In this document: positions 45,161-54,297 of the stretch, piece after piece
Numbering within the stretch: the first letter of the stretch is position 1
Layout of the letters: each line of letters begins with the position of its first letter
Assembly (NCBI GenBank): GCA_963756495.1
Contig: CAVWNS010000002.1
Location: 310,001-374,000 of the forward strand
Reading direction: 5' to 3'
DNA: 64,000 bases
From: DATFDN01 sp963756495
Lineage (GTDB): Bacteria; Pseudomonadota; Alphaproteobacteria; Acetobacterales; Acetobacteraceae
Translations under genes and position numbers: made by a program
Notes under the pieces: generated by a model
The model's database searches: none
Told to the model about the DNA's origin: nothing
The model's input: only the letters and a program-made list of their open reading frames with translations

Positions 45161-46370
45161 GCTTCTCGCGCTTCTGCTGATCGCGACGGCATCGGCCGGC
45201 GCGCCGCCGGGGCCCGAGGACGCCCGCCGCCAGGCGGCGGAGGCCGAGGCAGCCCGGTCCGCCGCGCTCGCCGCCCAGCAGGCCGCCGCCGCGCGGGCCG
45301 CCCAGGCGGCCACCGCGTCCGTGGCGCTCGCGACGGAACGCGCCAAGGCGGCGGCCCGGCTGCGCGCGTCGGAGGCGGCGACCTTGCAGGCGGCCGACCG
45401 CATGGCCGCGCTCGCCCACCAGCAGCAAGACGCGCAGGCGCGGCTGGATGCGCGGGCGAAGGCCATCGCCCCGCTGCTGCCGCTGATCGAGCGGCTGTCG
45501 CTCTACCCGGCCGAGACCATGCTGGCCGTGCCCGCCTCGCCGGAAGATGCCGTGCGCGGCCTGCTGGTGCTGCAAGGCGTCTCGCGCCAGCTGGAGGCGG
45601 AAGCGGCGGCCCTGCGGCGCGAGCAGGCGGCGGTGCAGGCCGCGCGCGCCGCGACGGCGGCCGAGGCGCCGCGCCTGCAAGCGTCGGAGACGGCGCAGGC
45701 GGCGGCGGGCGAGGCACTCGACCGCCAGATCGCCGCCACCGACCTCACGCGGCGCACCGCCGAGGCGGACTCCGCGGCCGCCGAGCGGCGCGCTGTCGCC
45801 TTCGCCGCCCGCGCCGACGGCCTGCGCGCCCTGATCGCCCGGCTAGAGGCGGAGCGGCGCGCGGAGGAGGCGCGCGCCCGTGCCGAGGCCGCCCGCGAGG
45901 CGCGACGCAAGCGCCTGGCCGGACGAGCTTCCGGGCGGCTCCCCCCACCGCCCGCCGAGGAGCCTACCGAGCCGCCCACGGCGCATGGCCCGCTGCTGGT
46001 GCCGGTCACCGGCACCCTGGTCCGGTCCTGGGGCCAGCCGACCGAGGCCGGGCCGGCGGCCGGGCTGTCGTACCGCGCCGCCCCGAAGGCGCGCGTCCTC
46101 GCCCCCTGCGACGGCCGCGTGGCGTTCGCCGCGCCGTTCCGCAGCTACGGCAAGCTGCTGATCGTGTCCTGCGGCGGCGGCACGGATATTGTGCTGGCCG
46201 GCTTCGACCGCCTCGACGTCCACCCCGGCCAAGCCCTCCGCCGTGGCGAGCCGGTCGGCGCCATGCCCGCCTGGGACCCCGCCACGTCCGGCGACCGCCC
46301 AACCCTCTACCTGGAACTGCGCCAGCGCGGCCAGCCGGTGAACCCGGCACCACTGATGAAGACGGGATGA
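45141..46370 (+). CDS. EnvC-like murein hydrolase activator with degenerate LytM domain
   Basis: A 409-residue exported protein (GTG start) with signal peptide 'MRRPTARLLALLLIATASAG', a long Ala-rich coiled coil (about residues 25-275) and a C-terminal LytM/M23 fold ('GTLVRSWGQPTEAG', 'APKARVLAPCDGRVAFAAPF', 'LYLELRQRGQPVNPAP'). The zinc ligands of active peptidases are missing: the HxH strand is 'GTDIVLAGF' and the preceding site is 'VSCGGG'. That matches EnvC, which activates amidases at the septum rather than cutting peptidoglycan itself. gpmI-envC order is common in alphaproteobacteria. Confidence 0.85.
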   Translation: MRRPTARLLALLLIATASAGAPPGPEDARRQAAEAEAARSAALAAQQAAAARAAQAATASVALATERAKAAARLRASEAATLQAADRMAALAHQQQDAQARLDARAKAIAPLLPLIERLSLYPAETMLAVPASPEDAVRGLLVLQGVSRQLEAEAAALRREQAAVQAARAATAAEAPRLQASETAQAAAGEALDRQIAATDLTRRTAEADSAAAERRAVAFAARADGLRALIARLEAERRAEEARARAEAAREARRKRLAGRASGRLPPPPAEEPTEPPTAHGPLLVPVTGTLVRSWGQPTEAGPAAGLSYRAAPKARVLAPCDGRVAFAAPFRSYGKLLIVSCGGGTDIVLAGFDRLDVHPGQALRRGEPVGAMPAWDPATSGDRPTLYLELRQRGQPVNPAPLMKTG

Positions 46371-46499
46371 GGCGACATCGCGGCCCGGAAAGTCGGAAAT
46401 GCGGACAATCTGGGGTTTTGATCTGGGCATCACGTCGCTGGCGCCGCTACGGCGGTCCGTTTCCGCGCCCGCGCTCCGGCCCCGGCTCCGCTACGCGGA

Positions 46500-47777
46500 T
46501 CAGCTCTTCTCGGAAGCAGGCTCCTCGAAAGGATCCCCGAATGGAGGTTCGTCGGAGGAGCCGAGCGGATCGTGCGCGAGCGGTGCCGCCTGCGGCGCCA
46601 GGATCTGGAAAGACCGTTCCAGGTGCGGCGGCGCCGTCGTGGTCAGGCTCCGGCCCGCGGCCAGGAGGGCCAGGAGGAGTGCCGCGGCGGCCATGAAGTA
46701 GAACACCCCATCGATATCGAAGCGCGCCATGAGGTTGGTGCCGATGAAAGGGCCGAGCACCGAGCCGAGCCCGCTCACCAGGATCAGCTGGCCGCTCACG
46801 GCAACCACCCGATCGGCTGGCATGTGGTCGTGCGCGTCGGCGACGCAGATCGGGTAAAGGGTTGACATGAAGCCCCCGAGCAGGGCCGCGGCCGGCAGAA
46901 CCATCGGCAGGATGCGCGGCAGGAAGACGAGGGCAATGGCGGTGCCCGCGAAGCCGAGGCCGAGCGCGGTCAGCACCAGGAGTCGATCAAAGCGATCGGA
47001 AAGCCGGCCGACAGGGATCTGGAACGCGAGCCCGCCAAGCACGGCGACAAGCATGAACAGGGCGATCGTCCCGCGCTCGATGCCCTCGCCCTGCATCCAC
47101 GCCGGAACGAGCGCGTAGAACGCGCTGCTCATGAGGCCGCTCAGCGCGCAGCCGACGACCGCGATGGGTGCTGCGCGCGCGAGCTGGCCATAGCGCAGCG
47201 CTGCGGCGGCGGTCACCCGGGGCGGCTCGGCCCGCGTCGTGCTCACCATGACCAGTGCCGCGGCGAACAGGGCGACGATCGCATTGAACGGTGCTGCGGC
47301 CTCGATCTCGGCCCGGGCGATCAGGAGTTGTCCCAATGCGAGGGCTAGGAAGGTACCGACCATGTAGACCGAAAAGACGCGCCCCCGCTCCGACGGCCGA
47401 GCTTTGGAGTTGAGCCAACTCTCGGTCGTGATAAAGAGCCCAGAGCAGCCGAACCCCACGATGGCGCGCAGGACCAGCCAGGACAGTGGTCCGACCAGAA
47501 GTGGCATGGCGGCGGTCGCGACGACGGCCAGGCCGGCGAAGGCGGCATAGGCGCGGATGTGGCCGATCCGCTCGATGATCCGACCGCAGCGCAGAGCGCC
47601 GAGCGTGAAGCCGGCAAAATAGCTGCTGAGCACAAGACCAGCCATGGTTGCGCCGAAGTTCTCGCTTGCTACCCGCAAGGAGATGAAAGTGCCGAAAAAG
47701 CCATTGGCGAGCTGGATGATGCTCGTCGCGATGATGAGCGTTCCGATCTGAGTACGCATCAACCCGTTCGATGACAT
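46500..47777 (-). CDS. MFS transporter, YcaD-like
   Basis: A 425-residue 12-helix carrier starting 'MSSNGLMRTQIGTLIIATSI' at 47777, with AGGA just upstream. 'GFTLGALRCGRIIERIGHIRAYAAFAGL' is the helix 2-3 loop and 'GLFITTESWLNSKARPSERGRVFSVYMV' is the signature of the YcaD-like group. The C-terminus has an acidic/Pro tail 'GSSDEPPFGDPFEEPASEKS'. The frame is open far upstream only because of a heptamer repeat and GC bias. Substrate unknown. Confidence 0.85.
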   Translation of the reverse strand: MSSNGLMRTQIGTLIIATSIIQLANGFFGTFISLRVASENFGATMAGLVLSSYFAGFTLGALRCGRIIERIGHIRAYAAFAGLAVVATAAMPLLVGPLSWLVLRAIVGFGCSGLFITTESWLNSKARPSERGRVFSVYMVGTFLALALGQLLIARAEIEAAAPFNAIVALFAAALVMVSTTRAEPPRVTAAAALRYGQLARAAPIAVVGCALSGLMSSAFYALVPAWMQGEGIERGTIALFMLVAVLGGLAFQIPVGRLSDRFDRLLVLTALGLGFAGTAIALVFLPRILPMVLPAAALLGGFMSTLYPICVADAHDHMPADRVVAVSGQLILVSGLGSVLGPFIGTNLMARFDIDGVFYFMAAAALLLALLAAGRSLTTTAPPHLERSFQILAPQAAPLAHDPLGSSDEPPFGDPFEEPASEKS

Positions 47778-47855
47778 CTGGCCGTCCTCCCATCCCGAAG
47801 TTGCAGCAGGGCGGTCAGTCGCGATAGACCGGGCAGCAGTATCAGCACCAGTTTG

Positions 47856-47922
47856 GCGAGCGGCGAGCGGCGAGCGGCGAGCGGCGAGCGGCGAGCGGCG
47901 AGCGGCGAGCGGCGAGCGGCGA
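47856..47922. repeat. heptanucleotide tandem repeat (GCGAGCG)n
   Basis: About nine and a half near-perfect copies of the 7-bp unit GCGAGCG run without break. It lies 79 bases upstream of the MFS start codon, in the 5' region of that gene. Since 7 is not a multiple of 3 and the array is next to a promoter region, slippage would change spacing or frame. The rest of the 47778-48226 gap shows no gene. Confidence 0.9.
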
Positions 47923-48226
47923 ACAGGGCCGTGGTCCCGCGCGTCGCATCGACCAAGTTGTACTCGCCGGCCCCTCCGCTGAGCGGTATGAGGGCTGAGC
48001 CCGGGCTCCACCTCTCCGGACAATTGCGTTCCGCGTCCGGGTGCCTTTCGAGACCACGAGCGGCGGTCAGTTGCATCGGCTTTACGTCGCGGGTTCTTCC
48101 GACATGAGGGAGAGTCCGTCATCGCAAGTATTACCTCGAGGGCATGCCTGAATGGAGAAAGATTGGTTCGCCAAGGACGGCGTCCGTGGCGATGATGCTT
48201 CTGGCACCTCGGATACCGCTCTCTGA

Positions 48227-49399
48227 ATGTCCAACGTCGAATATGGCGACCGGAATCGCACCGCTTCCGCAATCGAGGAGAAGCCGCCAACCTGGGAGCG
48301 GCATCATCTGAGGGATGGCGACATCTTCGCGCTCGGCGGCGACTGGATCGCGCAGTCCGGTCGCATCCCTGGGTTTCCCGCCGATGAACTCGCGGGCAGC
48401 GCGGCCGGTCAGGCAGTTGCCTTCGACACCGCCAATCTCGGTCGATGGGATAGCGGCCTGATCGAATTCCTCTGGGACGCCAAGCGTGCGGCCGCAAGCG
48501 CGGGCCTTGCCATCGACGCCAGCAGCCTTCCCGAGTCCGCCCGCAAGCTGCTGGCCCTGCTGCCCGACACGCTGGCCAAGCCGCCGCCGCCGCCCCGGCG
48601 CGGTTTCAGGCCGCTCTATTGGCTCGGCGGCAAGACCATCGGCATGCTTCGCGAGATCGGCGTCGTCAGCGAGTTGCTGCGCGCCACGGCGAAGGGCGCC
48701 AGCCTGGCGCTCGCGGCCCGGGCGCGTATCCGGGCGGTCGATCTGCTGGCCAACATCCGCGATGCCGGACCGCAAGCACTGGCGATCGTGGGCACGGTCA
48801 ATTTCCTCATCGGCGCCATCCTGGCCTTCGTCGGCGCGGTGCAGCTCCGCAAATTCGCCGCCGACATATTCGTGGCCGACCTCGTGGGCCTCGCCGTGGT
48901 GCGCGAGATGGCCGCCGTGATGACCGCGATCATCATGTCCGGGCGCACCGGCGGCGCCTATGCCGCGCGCATCGCGACCATGCGTGGCAACGAGGAACTC
49001 GATGCGCTGGAGGTGGTCGGCATTCCGGTAAGCGACTACATCGTGTTGCCGTCCGTGCTCGCCCTCGCGATCACCATGCCGCTGCTCTATCTGTACGGGG
49101 CCTTGCTCGGCATGTTCGGCGGCTTCGTGGTCGCGCTCGGGATGCTGAACATCACCGCGCTCGGCTACCTGCATCAGACGCTCGCCGCGGTCACGCTGAG
49201 CCAGTTCGTCTTCGGGTTCTGCAAGACTTTTGCATTCGCCATCATGATCGGACTGACCAGCTGCCGGATCGGGCTGTTGGCCGGGCGCAGCGCCGCCGAT
49301 GTGGGCGTGGCCGCGACACGCGCCGTGGTCGTCGGCATCGTCGGCGTGATCGTCATGGACTCGATCTTCGCGGTCATGGCCACGGTGTTCGGGATATGA
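48227..49399 (+). CDS. mlaE: MlaE-family lipid ABC permease with N-terminal STAS-like region
   Basis: A 390-residue protein. Residues ~20-125 look like a STAS domain ('GDIFALGGDWIAQSGRIPGF', 'VAFDTANLGRWDSGLIEFLWDA'), equivalent to MlaB fused to the permease. The MlaE core has 'GKTIGMLREIG', 'FLIGAILAFVGAVQLRKFAADIFVADLVGLAVVREMAAVMTAIIMSGRTGGAYAARIATMRGNEELDALEVVGI' and ends 'VVVGIVGVIVMDSIFAVMATVFGI'. It forms the inner-membrane channel of a phospholipid transporter. mlaF follows after 4 bases. Confidence 0.9.
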   Translation: MSNVEYGDRNRTASAIEEKPPTWERHHLRDGDIFALGGDWIAQSGRIPGFPADELAGSAAGQAVAFDTANLGRWDSGLIEFLWDAKRAAASAGLAIDASSLPESARKLLALLPDTLAKPPPPPRRGFRPLYWLGGKTIGMLREIGVVSELLRATAKGASLALAARARIRAVDLLANIRDAGPQALAIVGTVNFLIGAILAFVGAVQLRKFAADIFVADLVGLAVVREMAAVMTAIIMSGRTGGAYAARIATMRGNEELDALEVVGIPVSDYIVLPSVLALAITMPLLYLYGALLGMFGGFVVALGMLNITALGYLHQTLAAVTLSQFVFGFCKTFAFAIMIGLTSCRIGLLAGRSAADVGVAATRAVVVGIVGVIVMDSIFAVMATVFGI

Positions 49400-49403
49400 C
49401 CAC

Positions 49404-50207
49404 ATGAGCGATCCGCGCCTTGCCGCCCCCAACGCGATCCCACTGCTGGCGCTGCGCGACATAACGCTCGCATTCGGGCCGAAGGTTATCCAGCACGACC
49501 TGTCGCTGGACGTGCAGCGCGGCAGCATCTTCGCGGTGATGGGCGGCAGCGGGTGCGGCAAGAGCACCGTCCTGAAGTCGATGATCGGACTGTTGCGCCC
49601 GCGCGTCGGCCGGTTCCTGGTTGAAGGCGAAGACTATTGGGCCGGCAGCGAGGCGCGCCGGACCGAGATCGGGCGGCAGCGTTTCGGCGTCCTGTTTCAG
49701 AACGCCGCTCTATGGAGCGCGATGACGGTCGGCATGAACGTCGCGCTGCCGATGCAGATGTTCACCAAATTGGACGAGGTCACGATCCGCCGCCTGGTCA
49801 TGCTCAAGCTCGCCTTGGTCGGGATGGAGCACGCGGTGAACCAGCTTCCGGCGGAACTGAGCGGCGGCATGCGCAAGCGCGCGGGTCTGGCGCGTGCCCT
49901 GGCACTCGATCCCGATGTCCTGTTTTTCGACGAGCCTTCCGCAGGCCTTGATCCGATCACCTCCAGCCGGCTTGACGACTTGATCGTCAATCTCCGCGAC
50001 GGTCTCGGTGCCACCATCGTCATCGTCAGCCACGAGCTGCCTAGTCTGTTCGCCATCGCCGATGACGGCGTGTTCCTGGATGCGCAGACCAAGACGGTGA
50101 TCGCCCACGGCTCGCCGACGACGCTGCGCGATACGTGCTCCGACCCCCAGGTGCAGTCATTCATGCGGCGCGAGCACCACGAAGACGCTGCTGACAGAAA
50201 GGCTTGA
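49404..50207 (+). CDS. mlaF: MlaF-type ABC ATPase
   Basis: A 267-residue ATPase with Walker A 'GGSGCGKSTVLKSMIGLL', Q-loop 'VLFQNAALWSAMTVGMNVALPMQ', signature 'LSGGMRKRAGLARALALDPD', Walker B 'VLFFDEPSAGLDPITSSRLDDLI' and H-loop 'VSHELPSLFAIADD'. 'ELSGGMRKR' is typical of MlaF/Mkl ATPases. It powers the lipid transporter with MlaE and MlaD. Confidence 0.92.
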   Translation: MSDPRLAAPNAIPLLALRDITLAFGPKVIQHDLSLDVQRGSIFAVMGGSGCGKSTVLKSMIGLLRPRVGRFLVEGEDYWAGSEARRTEIGRQRFGVLFQNAALWSAMTVGMNVALPMQMFTKLDEVTIRRLVMLKLALVGMEHAVNQLPAELSGGMRKRAGLARALALDPDVLFFDEPSAGLDPITSSRLDDLIVNLRDGLGATIVIVSHELPSLFAIADDGVFLDAQTKTVIAHGSPTTLRDTCSDPQVQSFMRREHHEDAADRKA

Positions 50208-50212
50208 GCGGA

Positions 50213-51181
50213 ATGGCAGATAGGCAGGCGGCCATCGGCGCCTTCGTACTCGGCGGGATCGTATTGGGTCTTGGGGCCCTCGTGTTGTTCGGCAATTTTC
50301 GCCTGTTCCAGACCACACGCAATGCCGCGGTCGTGTTCGACGGTTCGGTCGGTGGATTGTCGGTCGGTGCGCCGGTAACGTTCCGCGGCGTGCGGGTGGG
50401 TGCGGTGCAGCGTATCGTGATCCAGTACCAGACGGCGGCCCAGAAGGCATTCATCCCGGTCACCCTGCAACTGGAACCCGACCGCATTCGCGTGGTGAGC
50501 CAACCCAACAGTGATATCACCCCAAATCTGACAGATCTCATCGCGCGGGGCCTGCGAGCCCAGCTGAACACGCAGAGCTTCGTCACCGGTCAGTTGCAGA
50601 TCGAACTCAATTTCGACCCCAGGTCGCCCGCCGTCCTGCATCCTGGCGTCACGGACCTGACGGAAATACCGGTGAAGCCATCGACCATCCAGCGGGTTAC
50701 GGAACAACTCAGCCAAGTGCCGCTTCGCGAGCTGGTGGACAGTGCCAGCGTCACGCTGGAAAACGTTCGGCAGTTGACGGCGAAGCTGGACGAAGACCTT
50801 CCACCGCTGACCGCGAGCCTCCTTGCAACCTCCGATGGTGCGTCCAACACGGTTCAGATTGCCAGCCGGGCGATGGCGGACTTGCAGGCCAAGCTGGATA
50901 CGACGCTCGACCGCATCGGGCAACTCGCCATCACCTCAAATCAGCAGCTGGTCCAGCGCAGCGCCGATCTGCACGCCTTGCTGACGTCCAGCAACCAGTC
51001 CGTCCAGCAAACCCACGAGGTGCTGAACAACCTCAGAAGCCTCACCTCCGATCGCGGGGAGACGCGCGCCAATCTCGAGGCGACACTTCGGGACCTCGCG
51101 GCGGCCACGGCTTCGTTGCGCGGCTTCGCCAGTGATGTCGAGCACAACCCACAACTCCTTCTGACGGGACGTCGGCCGTGA
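50213..51181 (+). CDS. mlaD: MCE-domain (MlaD/PqiB-like) lipid-binding protein
   Basis: A 322-residue membrane-anchored MCE protein. One helix at residues ~7-28 (AIGAFVLGGIVLGLGALVLF), then an MCE domain 'TRNAAVVFDGSVGGLSVGAPVTFRGVRVGAVQRIVI', then a long helical needle-like tail. The ATG at 50213 was chosen; a TTG at 50204 overlapping the mlaF stop is possible. It forms a periplasmic hexamer that carries lipids. It overlaps the lipoprotein gene by 4 bases (GTGA). Confidence 0.9.
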   Translation: MADRQAAIGAFVLGGIVLGLGALVLFGNFRLFQTTRNAAVVFDGSVGGLSVGAPVTFRGVRVGAVQRIVIQYQTAAQKAFIPVTLQLEPDRIRVVSQPNSDITPNLTDLIARGLRAQLNTQSFVTGQLQIELNFDPRSPAVLHPGVTDLTEIPVKPSTIQRVTEQLSQVPLRELVDSASVTLENVRQLTAKLDEDLPPLTASLLATSDGASNTVQIASRAMADLQAKLDTTLDRIGQLAITSNQQLVQRSADLHALLTSSNQSVQQTHEVLNNLRSLTSDRGETRANLEATLRDLAAATASLRGFASDVEHNPQLLLTGRRP

Positions 51182-51774
51182 GCGTCCCGACATGCGAGCG
51201 TCGTCACGTCGTGGGGCTTGTGCTCGCGGGCGTTGCTACCCTGCTGACTGCGTCGTGCGCCTCGCCGTCGCTCGCCATTTACACGCTGGGCGCCCCCGCC
51301 GCGCGCTCCGATGCCGCGCCGCTGGGTCGCAAGCCGATCGTGATAGAGGTGAGACGGGTTTCGGTTCCGGACAATCTCGACAGCCAGGACATCATGGTCC
51401 GCAACGGCAGCATGCTGATCCGCAGCACGCGGGGTCGTTGGGCGAGCCGCCTTTCGCTGGCCGTCACCACTTATCTGACCGCCCGGCTGGCGCAACGCCG
51501 CCCCGATGCCGTGGTCACTGACCAGCCGCAGATCGAGTCGCCGAACTACAGGATCTTCGTGACGATCAACAGGCTGGACGTGACTGCCGGCGGTGTCGCG
51601 ACGCTGGAGGCGGACTGGCTTGTCGTGCCGCGCAATCCGACGCAGCCCACGTCGAGAGGGCGTGGACGGTTCACCAGCGATGGCCCCGTGGCAACCGACC
51701 AAGATGTCGTGGCGCTGTACTCGGCCGTGGTGTCGCGACTGGCAGGCACCATCAACGTCGCGAAATTGCGTTAG
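51178..51774 (+). CDS. pqiC: PqiC-like lipoprotein (ABC-type transport auxiliary)
   Basis: A 198-residue lipoprotein of the DUF330/PqiC family with GTG start. The lipobox is 'LLTASC' at about residue 28. 'YTLGAPAARSDAAPLGRKPIVIEVRRVSVPDNLDSQDIMVRNG' is the family hallmark near the N-terminus. It would sit in the outer membrane as docking partner for the MCE needle. It is the last gene of the mla/pqi-type operon. Confidence 0.85.
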   Translation: MSVPTCERRHVVGLVLAGVATLLTASCASPSLAIYTLGAPAARSDAAPLGRKPIVIEVRRVSVPDNLDSQDIMVRNGSMLIRSTRGRWASRLSLAVTTYLTARLAQRRPDAVVTDQPQIESPNYRIFVTINRLDVTAGGVATLEADWLVVPRNPTQPTSRGRGRFTSDGPVATDQDVVALYSAVVSRLAGTINVAKLR

Positions 51775-51785
51775 ACGGAGCCGCC

Positions 51786-52637
51786 ATGAGTGCCCAGAAA
51801 AAGTCGGCGTCGTCGAGGACCGACGAAACCGCGGTCCCATCGGCGAACGAGAGAAAGCTGAAATGGAAGGACTATCAGCGCGAGCTCCGCAAGCTGCATG
51901 TCGAATTAGTGAAGTTGCAGCAATGGGTCGTCGACAAGGGCCTGAAGGTCTGCGTCGTGTTCGAGGGACGTGACGGAGCCGGTAAGGGTGGAACAATCAA
52001 GGCCATCAACGAGCGGGTCAGCCCGCGCGTATTCCGCGTGGTTGCTCTCCCGGCCCCGACCGAGCGCGAGAAATCGCAGATGTATGTCCAGCGGTATATC
52101 CCACACCTTCCTGCGGCCGGGGAAATCGTGATCTTTGACCGGAGTTGGTACAACCGCGCGGGCGTCGAGCGGGTGATGGGCTTCTGTTCCGAGGACGAGG
52201 TGAGGTACTTCCTGGAGATCACTCCCGCGATTGAGAAGACAATCATTGCCTCCGGCGTCATATTGCTGAAGTTCTGGCTGGAGGTGAGCGAGGCGGAACA
52301 GACTCGTCGCTTGAAAGCCCGCATCGACGACGGACGGAAGACCTGGAAATTGTCACCCATGGACCTGAGGTCGTACGGTCGCTGGTACGATTACTCCCGC
52401 GCCCGCGACGAGATGTTCGCCGCCACTGATACGCCATGGGCGCCGTGGTTCGTCCTCCGCTCGGACGACAAGAGGCGCGCACGGCTGAACGCGATATCCC
52501 ACCTGCTCCGCCACGTCCCCTATGAGGAGATACCACGAAAGGAGGTGAAGCTGCCGGACCGGCAAAAGGCGCACGACTACAAGGAGCCAGACCATCCGTT
52601 CACATTCGTCCCCGATCTGACATGGCCGTCCGGATAA
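51786..52637 (+). CDS. ppk2: polyphosphate kinase 2
   Basis: A 283-residue PPK2. Walker A is 'VFEGRDGAGKGGTIKAINERV', and the lid motif 'IVIFDRSWYNRAGVERVMGFC' with Walker B Asp is diagnostic. 'LLKFWLEVSEAEQTRRLKARIDDGRKTWKLSPMDL' follows. It transfers phosphate from polyphosphate to nucleotides (GDP or ADP; class I by its layout). It starts 11 bases after pqiC, possibly read through from that operon. Confidence 0.92.
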   Translation: MSAQKKSASSRTDETAVPSANERKLKWKDYQRELRKLHVELVKLQQWVVDKGLKVCVVFEGRDGAGKGGTIKAINERVSPRVFRVVALPAPTEREKSQMYVQRYIPHLPAAGEIVIFDRSWYNRAGVERVMGFCSEDEVRYFLEITPAIEKTIIASGVILLKFWLEVSEAEQTRRLKARIDDGRKTWKLSPMDLRSYGRWYDYSRARDEMFAATDTPWAPWFVLRSDDKRRARLNAISHLLRHVPYEEIPRKEVKLPDRQKAHDYKEPDHPFTFVPDLTWPSG

Positions 52638-52663
52638 GGTGATGTCCACGCCGCCACGCCTGG

Positions 52664-54175
52664 TCACGACGCGCGCGCCAGGCCTTGCAGCCGGATCAGC
52701 CCGTCAGCAACCGGGCGGAAACCGGTGATCGTCTTCTTCATGCCTGGAAGATTGCGCGGATTGAGCAGGTAGATGACCGGAACCTGCGCGGCGACCTGCC
52801 GATAGACCTCGGCATAGAGTGCCCGGCGTTTCGCAACGTCGATGGTCTCGCGCGCCCGATCGAGCAGCGTGTCCGTCGTCGGGTCGGTCCAGTGGCCGTA
52901 GTTGAACGGACCCGAGGAATACAGGAAGGGATAGAGGTTGCCGTCCGGGTCGATGCGGCCGGACCAGTTCAGCGTGAACAGCTGGAACCGGCCCGCCTGC
53001 CCGGCCGGCAGCGAGGAGGCCGCCTCCATTGCCGTGATGCGCACGGCGAAGCCGATTTCCGCCTCCATCGACTGCACCACCTCCGCCATCTGCTGCAAAA
53101 CTGGGTCGTTCTGGACGACAAAGTTGACGGCGATCGGCGTGCCGACCCCGGCCTGCCGGATCAGCGCCTTCGCCTTGACGACGTCGCGGGCCATCGGCGG
53201 CAGGGCGCTTATGTAGTACGGGCTGTCGGTCGGCATGGCCTGCGCATCCGGCGTGAACAGCCCGCCGAAGACCACCTGGTTCAGCGCCTGCCGATCGAGC
53301 CCCAGCGCGAAGGCTTGGCGCAGCGCGGCGAGCCGGCCCGTCAGGCCATTCGCCTCCGGCCCGTTGGCGACGTTCCAGACGAGGCTGTTGTAGCCGAGGC
53401 TGTCGGAGCCGACGACGGTGAGACGCGGATCGCGCTGAACGGTCGGCACGTCGGTGGGCACGACCTGATCGACGATGTCGAGCGAGCCCGCCTGCAAGTT
53501 CGCGAGCCGCACCGCCCCATTCGGCAGCGTGCGGTAGGTCACCGTGTCGAAATGGATGTCCTTGGCGTCCCAGTAGCCGGGGAAGCGCGTTAGCGTGGTG
53601 TGGTCCTGCGCCATCCGTTCCTTGAAGGCGAACGGCCCGGCGCAGACCGGGTGCAGGCCGAAATTGGCACCCTCCTTGCGCGCGACGTCCGGCGCCACGA
53701 TCATGCCAGCGCGGTCGGCGAGCTGCGCCACCAGCGGCGAATCCGGCGATTTCAGAACGATCCGCACGGTGAGCTTGTCGACCACATCGACATGGTCGAT
53801 GGCGCTGATCTCGGCCCTCCGGTAGCTGCCCGGCAGGGTGAGGTCGCGCTCCAGCGTGTACTCGACCGCGCCCGCGTCCATCTCCTCGCCGTCCTGGAAC
53901 AGCACGCCGGACCGGAGATGGATGATGAGCGTCTTCGGATCGGCCCACTGGTACGACGTCGCGAGCTGCGGGACGATCTGCAATTTCTCGTCGATGTCGA
54001 ACAGCTTGTCGCACAACCCCATGAAGATGATGCGGCTGTAATAGCTGCCGGTGAGCGCGGGATCGAGCGTATCGGGGTCCGCGCTGAGGCCGATGGCGAG
54101 CGTCTGCGCGCGGACGGCGCCGGCGCCGAGGCAGAGCGCCGCGATGGCGACGAGGAGGAATTTGGTGCGGGACAT
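52664..54175 (-). CDS. family 5 extracellular solute-binding protein (peptide/opine type)
   Basis: A 503-residue binding protein with signal peptide 'MSRTKFLLVAIAALCLGAGA' (cleavage near VRAQ). 'LAIGLSADPDTLDPALTGSYYSRIIFMGLCDKLFDID' is the family 5 start, and 'HLRSGVLFQDGEEMDAGAVEYTLERDLTLPGSYRRAEI' its core motif. The C-terminal lobe has 'LYAEVYRQVAAQVPVIYLLNPRN'. The ligand would be a peptide, opine or similar. No Dpp/Opp permease genes are adjacent, so it is an orphan binding protein here. Confidence 0.88.
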   Translation of the reverse strand: MSRTKFLLVAIAALCLGAGAVRAQTLAIGLSADPDTLDPALTGSYYSRIIFMGLCDKLFDIDEKLQIVPQLATSYQWADPKTLIIHLRSGVLFQDGEEMDAGAVEYTLERDLTLPGSYRRAEISAIDHVDVVDKLTVRIVLKSPDSPLVAQLADRAGMIVAPDVARKEGANFGLHPVCAGPFAFKERMAQDHTTLTRFPGYWDAKDIHFDTVTYRTLPNGAVRLANLQAGSLDIVDQVVPTDVPTVQRDPRLTVVGSDSLGYNSLVWNVANGPEANGLTGRLAALRQAFALGLDRQALNQVVFGGLFTPDAQAMPTDSPYYISALPPMARDVVKAKALIRQAGVGTPIAVNFVVQNDPVLQQMAEVVQSMEAEIGFAVRITAMEAASSLPAGQAGRFQLFTLNWSGRIDPDGNLYPFLYSSGPFNYGHWTDPTTDTLLDRARETIDVAKRRALYAEVYRQVAAQVPVIYLLNPRNLPGMKKTITGFRPVADGLIRLQGLARAS

Positions 54176-54297
54176 GCCCTCTCCCACGCAGGAACGATGC
54201 CACCAGCCCCGGTGACGCCTCCGCCATGCCGGGCGACAGGCTTTGCCAGCTTCGCGCATCCGCAGCATGCTAGGCGCGTGCACGGGGAGTGAACACC

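Noticed and set aside
47856..47922. Possible CRISPR array
   Set aside because: Repeats are 7 bp with no spacers and no cas genes are near.
47778..48497. Upstream extension of the MFS frame through the heptamer array and opposite mlaE
   Set aside because: The extension translates the repeat as 'ARRSPLA' units and lacks homology; the conserved MFS start with a good ribosome site is at 47777.
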